This document shows positions 34,124-36,499 of a DNA stretch of 36,499 nt, one piece after another. The DNA is from Clostridia bacterium. GTDB taxonomy: Bacteria > Bacillota > Clostridia > Oscillospirales > CAG-382. The notes below the pieces were generated by a model. That model made no database searches and was not told where the DNA came from. It saw only the letters and a list, made by a program, of their open reading frames with translations. Each line of letters begins with the position of its first letter. The stretch's first letter is position 1. The position numbers and the translations under genes were made by a program. Location: assembly GCA_017629175.1 (NCBI GenBank), contig JAGBXS010000067.1, positions 1 through 36,499 on the forward strand, given 5' to 3'.

Positions 34124-35354
34124 GGATCCTCACCAATCTTGCGGCGTAGAAGCCTTCTCCGCCCTCCTCAAAGGGAAACCAGGTATGCTCCGATTCCAGA
34201 GCAAAACCGGGATGGGTCTCAAGAAAGTCTCTTACTGCCTCTTCGTTTTCCTTTTTATTCAGCGTGCAGGTAGAGTATACCAAGCAGCCGTTCTTTTTTA
34301 CGTAGGTTGCGGCAGATGCCAAGATCTCCCGCTGGGTTTTGTAAAGCCCTTCGAATTCCGCGGGCTCCTTGTAGCGGATCTCAGGCTTCGCACCCATCAC
34401 GCCCAGCCCTGAGCAGGGAACGTCGCAGATCACTCTGTCTGCAGCTTCGCAAAGGGCGGGATCCGCTTTCCTGCCGTCGTGTTCCTTGGTTTCGATGATG
34501 TTGATTCCCAAGCGCTTGGCACTCTTTGTGATCAAAGGGAGCTTGTTTCCGTGGAGATCCATGCTCAGCACCCTTCCTTGGTTTTCCATGGAGAGTGCCG
34601 CGCCCATGGATTTTCCTCCGGGGCAGGCACAGGCATCAATGATAAACTCACCGGGCTGTGCATCCAGCAGTCTCACAGTCATCTGTGAGCCGTACCCCTG
34701 CACGAAGTACTCTCCCGTTTCAAGCCCTTTGACAGCCTCGCCGTGGTTTTCCGTGACGGTCACCATGGTACCCTCCGCCGTGGCAGAAAATCTCTCGGCC
34801 ACATCCTTGGGGGCGGCCTTCAGCGTATTGACACGCAAGAACAAGGGCTGTCTTGCGGAAAAGCCTTCCATGATCCTTTCGTAGGTATCGGGATATTGCT
34901 CCTTCAGCAGGGAAGCCACCCCGTCGCCGAAGGAATAGCGAACCTCCGCGGGAGCATCCTGCAGGGAAGCCCACGCGCCTTCCTTTTCTCTGCACAGAGA
35001 GCGCAACACCGCGTTGGCAAATCCGGAGCGCTTTTCGCCGCAGAACCGCTTGGCAAGCTTTACCGTCTCGTTACAGGCGGCACTGTCGGGAACGCGATCC
35101 ATATAGAATAATTGGTAAACACCCAAGCGCAACAGCAACAGCAGATCGCCCTCGGGGAGCTTTTTCGCATACAGACAAATGAGATGATCCAAGGCACGCT
35201 TGCTTTCCAAAACACCCATGACCAAGGCGGTGGCAAACCCGTTGTCCACCGGGGAAAGCTCCCTGAGCTTCGCTGTGGCCAGGTTGGAGAACGCGCCGTC
35301 CTTTTCCACCCGTCGTAACGCCTCAAATGCCGCAGTTCTTGCCAAATCAGCCAT
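34110..35354 (-). CDS. rsmB: 16S rRNA C967 m5C methyltransferase RsmB
   Basis: 414 aa. An N-terminal NusB-like RNA-binding domain (about 1-130) precedes the m5C methyltransferase domain. The SAM motif is DACACPGGK (240-248), motif IV is DVPCSG with C314, and motif VI is YSTCT with C363, one being the nucleophile and the other the release cysteine. The start overlaps the end of fmt by 8 bases. Confidence 0.95.
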   Translation of the reverse strand: MADLARTAAFEALRRVEKDGAFSNLATAKLRELSPVDNGFATALVMGVLESKRALDHLICLYAKKLPEGDLLLLLRLGVYQLFYMDRVPDSAACNETVKLAKRFCGEKRSGFANAVLRSLCREKEGAWASLQDAPAEVRYSFGDGVASLLKEQYPDTYERIMEGFSARQPLFLRVNTLKAAPKDVAERFSATAEGTMVTVTENHGEAVKGLETGEYFVQGYGSQMTVRLLDAQPGEFIIDACACPGGKSMGAALSMENQGRVLSMDLHGNKLPLITKSAKRLGINIIETKEHDGRKADPALCEAADRVICDVPCSGLGVMGAKPEIRYKEPAEFEGLYKTQREILASAATYVKKNGCLVYSTCTLNKKENEEAVRDFLETHPGFALESEHTWFPFEEGGEGFYAARLVRIHGKD

Positions 35355-36270
35355 TGAAACGGAATCCTTCCTTATTCTGCAAGCCGTTTAAGAAGCTTGA
35401 CGCGTCCATACGCTTCTTGCCCTCGGGCTGTAAAGACGTGATGAACACACTGCCTTCCTTGCAGGCGACCTCGATGCCGTTCTTCCCTGCGGAAAGCACC
35501 TCGCCGGGCACGCCCTTGCCACAGCCCACACGGGATTCGTGAAGCTTCACACGCTTGCCCTCCAGCGTACAGTAAGCGGAGGGAACGGGTGCAAGACCGC
35601 GGATACGGTTGTGGGTCTGCAAAGCGGTCTCTTCAAAAGAAACGTACAGATCCTCTCCGGTGATCTTTTCCGCGTAGCTGCCTTCTTGGGGTTGCTTGAC
35701 CCGAGGCACGTTACCCTCTTGGGCCATTCTTAAATATTCCAGCGCGGCTTGGGCTCCCATAGCCGCCATGGCGTCGTGGTATTCACCGGCGTTCATACCG
35801 TCGGTAATGGAGATCTTCTTTTGCAGAATGATATCCCCGGTGTCAATCCCCTCGTCCATGTACATCATGGAGATACCGCCCTCTGCATCGCCGTTCATCA
35901 CAGCACGCTGGATGGGCGCGGCACCTCTCCATGCAGGAAGCAGGGAAGCGTGAATGCAAATACATCCCATGGGAGGAATATCCAAAATATTCTTCGGCAG
36001 GATCTTACCGTAAGCCGCCACCATGAACAGATCTGCCTCCACGGAGCGAAGTAGCTCTTCTGCTTCCGCAGTACGCATAGAAACTGGCGTCTCCACCCGC
36101 AAGCCGACGGACAAGGCGTATTCTTTTACCTCGGAGGGGGTCAAAGTATATTTTCTGCCCTTGGGCTTATCGGGCTGAGTGATCACAAGGGGAATCTCAT
36201 GCCCGGCCTGCACCAGTGCCTCTAAGGCGACCTTGGCAAACTCGGGGGTTCCCATAAAAACGATCTTCAC
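35347..36270 (-). CDS. fmt: Methionyl-tRNA formyltransferase, Asn-to-Cys at the active site
   Basis: 307 aa, GTG start at 36270. It formylates initiator Met-tRNA using 10-formyl-THF. The N-terminal domain opens IVFMGTPEFA, HASLLPAWRGAAPIQ follows, and the DEGIDTGDI block carries the catalytic aspartate. The formyltransferase triad is normally N-x-H...D. Here the N position is C105 (GCICIHASLLP), with H107 kept. A C-terminal domain (about 205-307) binds tRNA. It lies five bases after def, whose end supplies a GAGGAG site. Confidence 0.93.
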   Translation of the reverse strand: MKIVFMGTPEFAKVALEALVQAGHEIPLVITQPDKPKGRKYTLTPSEVKEYALSVGLRVETPVSMRTAEAEELLRSVEADLFMVAAYGKILPKNILDIPPMGCICIHASLLPAWRGAAPIQRAVMNGDAEGGISMMYMDEGIDTGDIILQKKISITDGMNAGEYHDAMAAMGAQAALEYLRMAQEGNVPRVKQPQEGSYAEKITGEDLYVSFEETALQTHNRIRGLAPVPSAYCTLEGKRVKLHESRVGCGKGVPGEVLSAGKNGIEVACKEGSVFITSLQPEGKKRMDASSFLNGLQNKEGFRFNG

Positions 36271-36275
36271 GCGGC

Positions 36276-36499
36276 TTACTCCTCGTCTTCCATTTCCTCG
36301 GGGGTCAGCATTCTGCTGGCCTTATCGATATACAAAATTCCGTCCAGATGGTCGATCTCATGGCAGAATGCTCTTGCCAGCAAACCCTCACCGCGAATGG
36401 TAAAGGGCTCGCCGTTGCGATCGGTGGCCTTTACCGTGACGATGTTGGGGCGCTTTACGATGCCCACCTCGTCGGGAACGGAAAGACAGCCTTCCTCAC
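36276..36499 (-). CDS. def: Peptide deformylase, C-terminal part
   Basis: The gene runs off the right edge, so its start is missing; about 74 codons remain. It removes the N-formyl group from new proteins using Fe2+ or another metal. Motif 2 EEGCLSVP is at the very edge (the Cys is a metal ligand), and motif 3 [10 protein letters not shown] supplies two His ligands and the catalytic Glu. The tail is [13 protein letters not shown]. Coupling with fmt is the usual arrangement. Confidence 0.95.
   Translation of the reverse strand, partial: EEGCLSVPDEVGIVKRPNIVTVKATDRNGEPFTIRGEGLLARAFCHEIDHLDGILYIDKASRMLTPEEMEDEE

Noticed and set aside
1-36499. tRNA, rRNA, CRISPR, insertion sequence or prophage content
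   Set aside because: No cloverleaf-like segments, rRNA stretches, regularly spaced repeats, transposase or phage-type genes were seen on either strand.

Overview
This window is chromosomal core DNA from a Gram-positive anaerobe, most likely a member of class Clostridia (Bacillota). The evidence is the gene order, strong AGGAGG ribosome binding sites, cysteine-bearing zinc forms of S4, S14, L24, L36 and adenylate kinase, the type Z S14, and a def-fmt-rsmB-rlmN-PP2C-PASTA kinase-rsgA cluster typical of that class. I see no rRNA or tRNA genes, CRISPR arrays, insertion sequences or phage genes.

Layout. (1) 1-3666, plus strand: 3' end of holA, a ribonuclease M5-like Toprim protein, mtaB, and an unrecognised 376-aa protein. 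(2) 3654-5618: a minus-strand HAD phosphatase (NagD/AraL type), divergent from an unrecognised protein with a cysteine knuckle, charged helices and one membrane anchor. (3) 5619-5782: a non-coding stretch of three successive hairpins. (4) 5783-7791, minus strand: phosphoglucomutase and a TSCPD-domain protein, sharing one promoter. (5) 7792-8190: divergent promoters and a structured leader. (6) 8191-23516, plus strand: an unbroken S10-spc-alpha ribosomal supercluster of 32 genes, rpsJ to rplQ, with secY, adk, map, a KOW protein, infA and rpoA embedded, closed by a clear terminator at 23544-23575. (7) 23639-28531, plus strand: an unrecognised 458-aa protein, an exported beta-lactamase-fold lipoprotein, a NagB-like sugar-phosphate isomerase/deaminase, an RluA-type pseudouridine synthase and a small basic membrane protein. 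(8) 28574-36499, minus strand: reading 5'->3', def (partial), fmt, rsmB, rlmN, stp, pknB, rsgA, pssA.

How the genes work together. The central block builds both ribosomal subunits, the SecY translocon, IF-1 and the RNA polymerase alpha subunit from what looks like one main promoter plus a leader able to form alternative base pairings. The minus-strand cluster at the right edge joins N-terminal formylation and deformylation, rRNA methylation, a Ser/Thr kinase-phosphatase pair, a 30S assembly GTPase and phospholipid synthesis.

The most unusual points are: infA, whose only start giving a full-length 72-residue IF-1 is CTG; an exported beta-lactamase-fold protein with Cys where the catalytic Ser should be; Fmt with Cys in place of the catalytic Asn; a NagB-like enzyme with altered catalytic acids; and a dispersed hairpin repeat (5719-5770 and 27064-27114) with a compensatory base-pair change between copies. 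No wholly new multi-gene system is evident; the window is mostly housekeeping.
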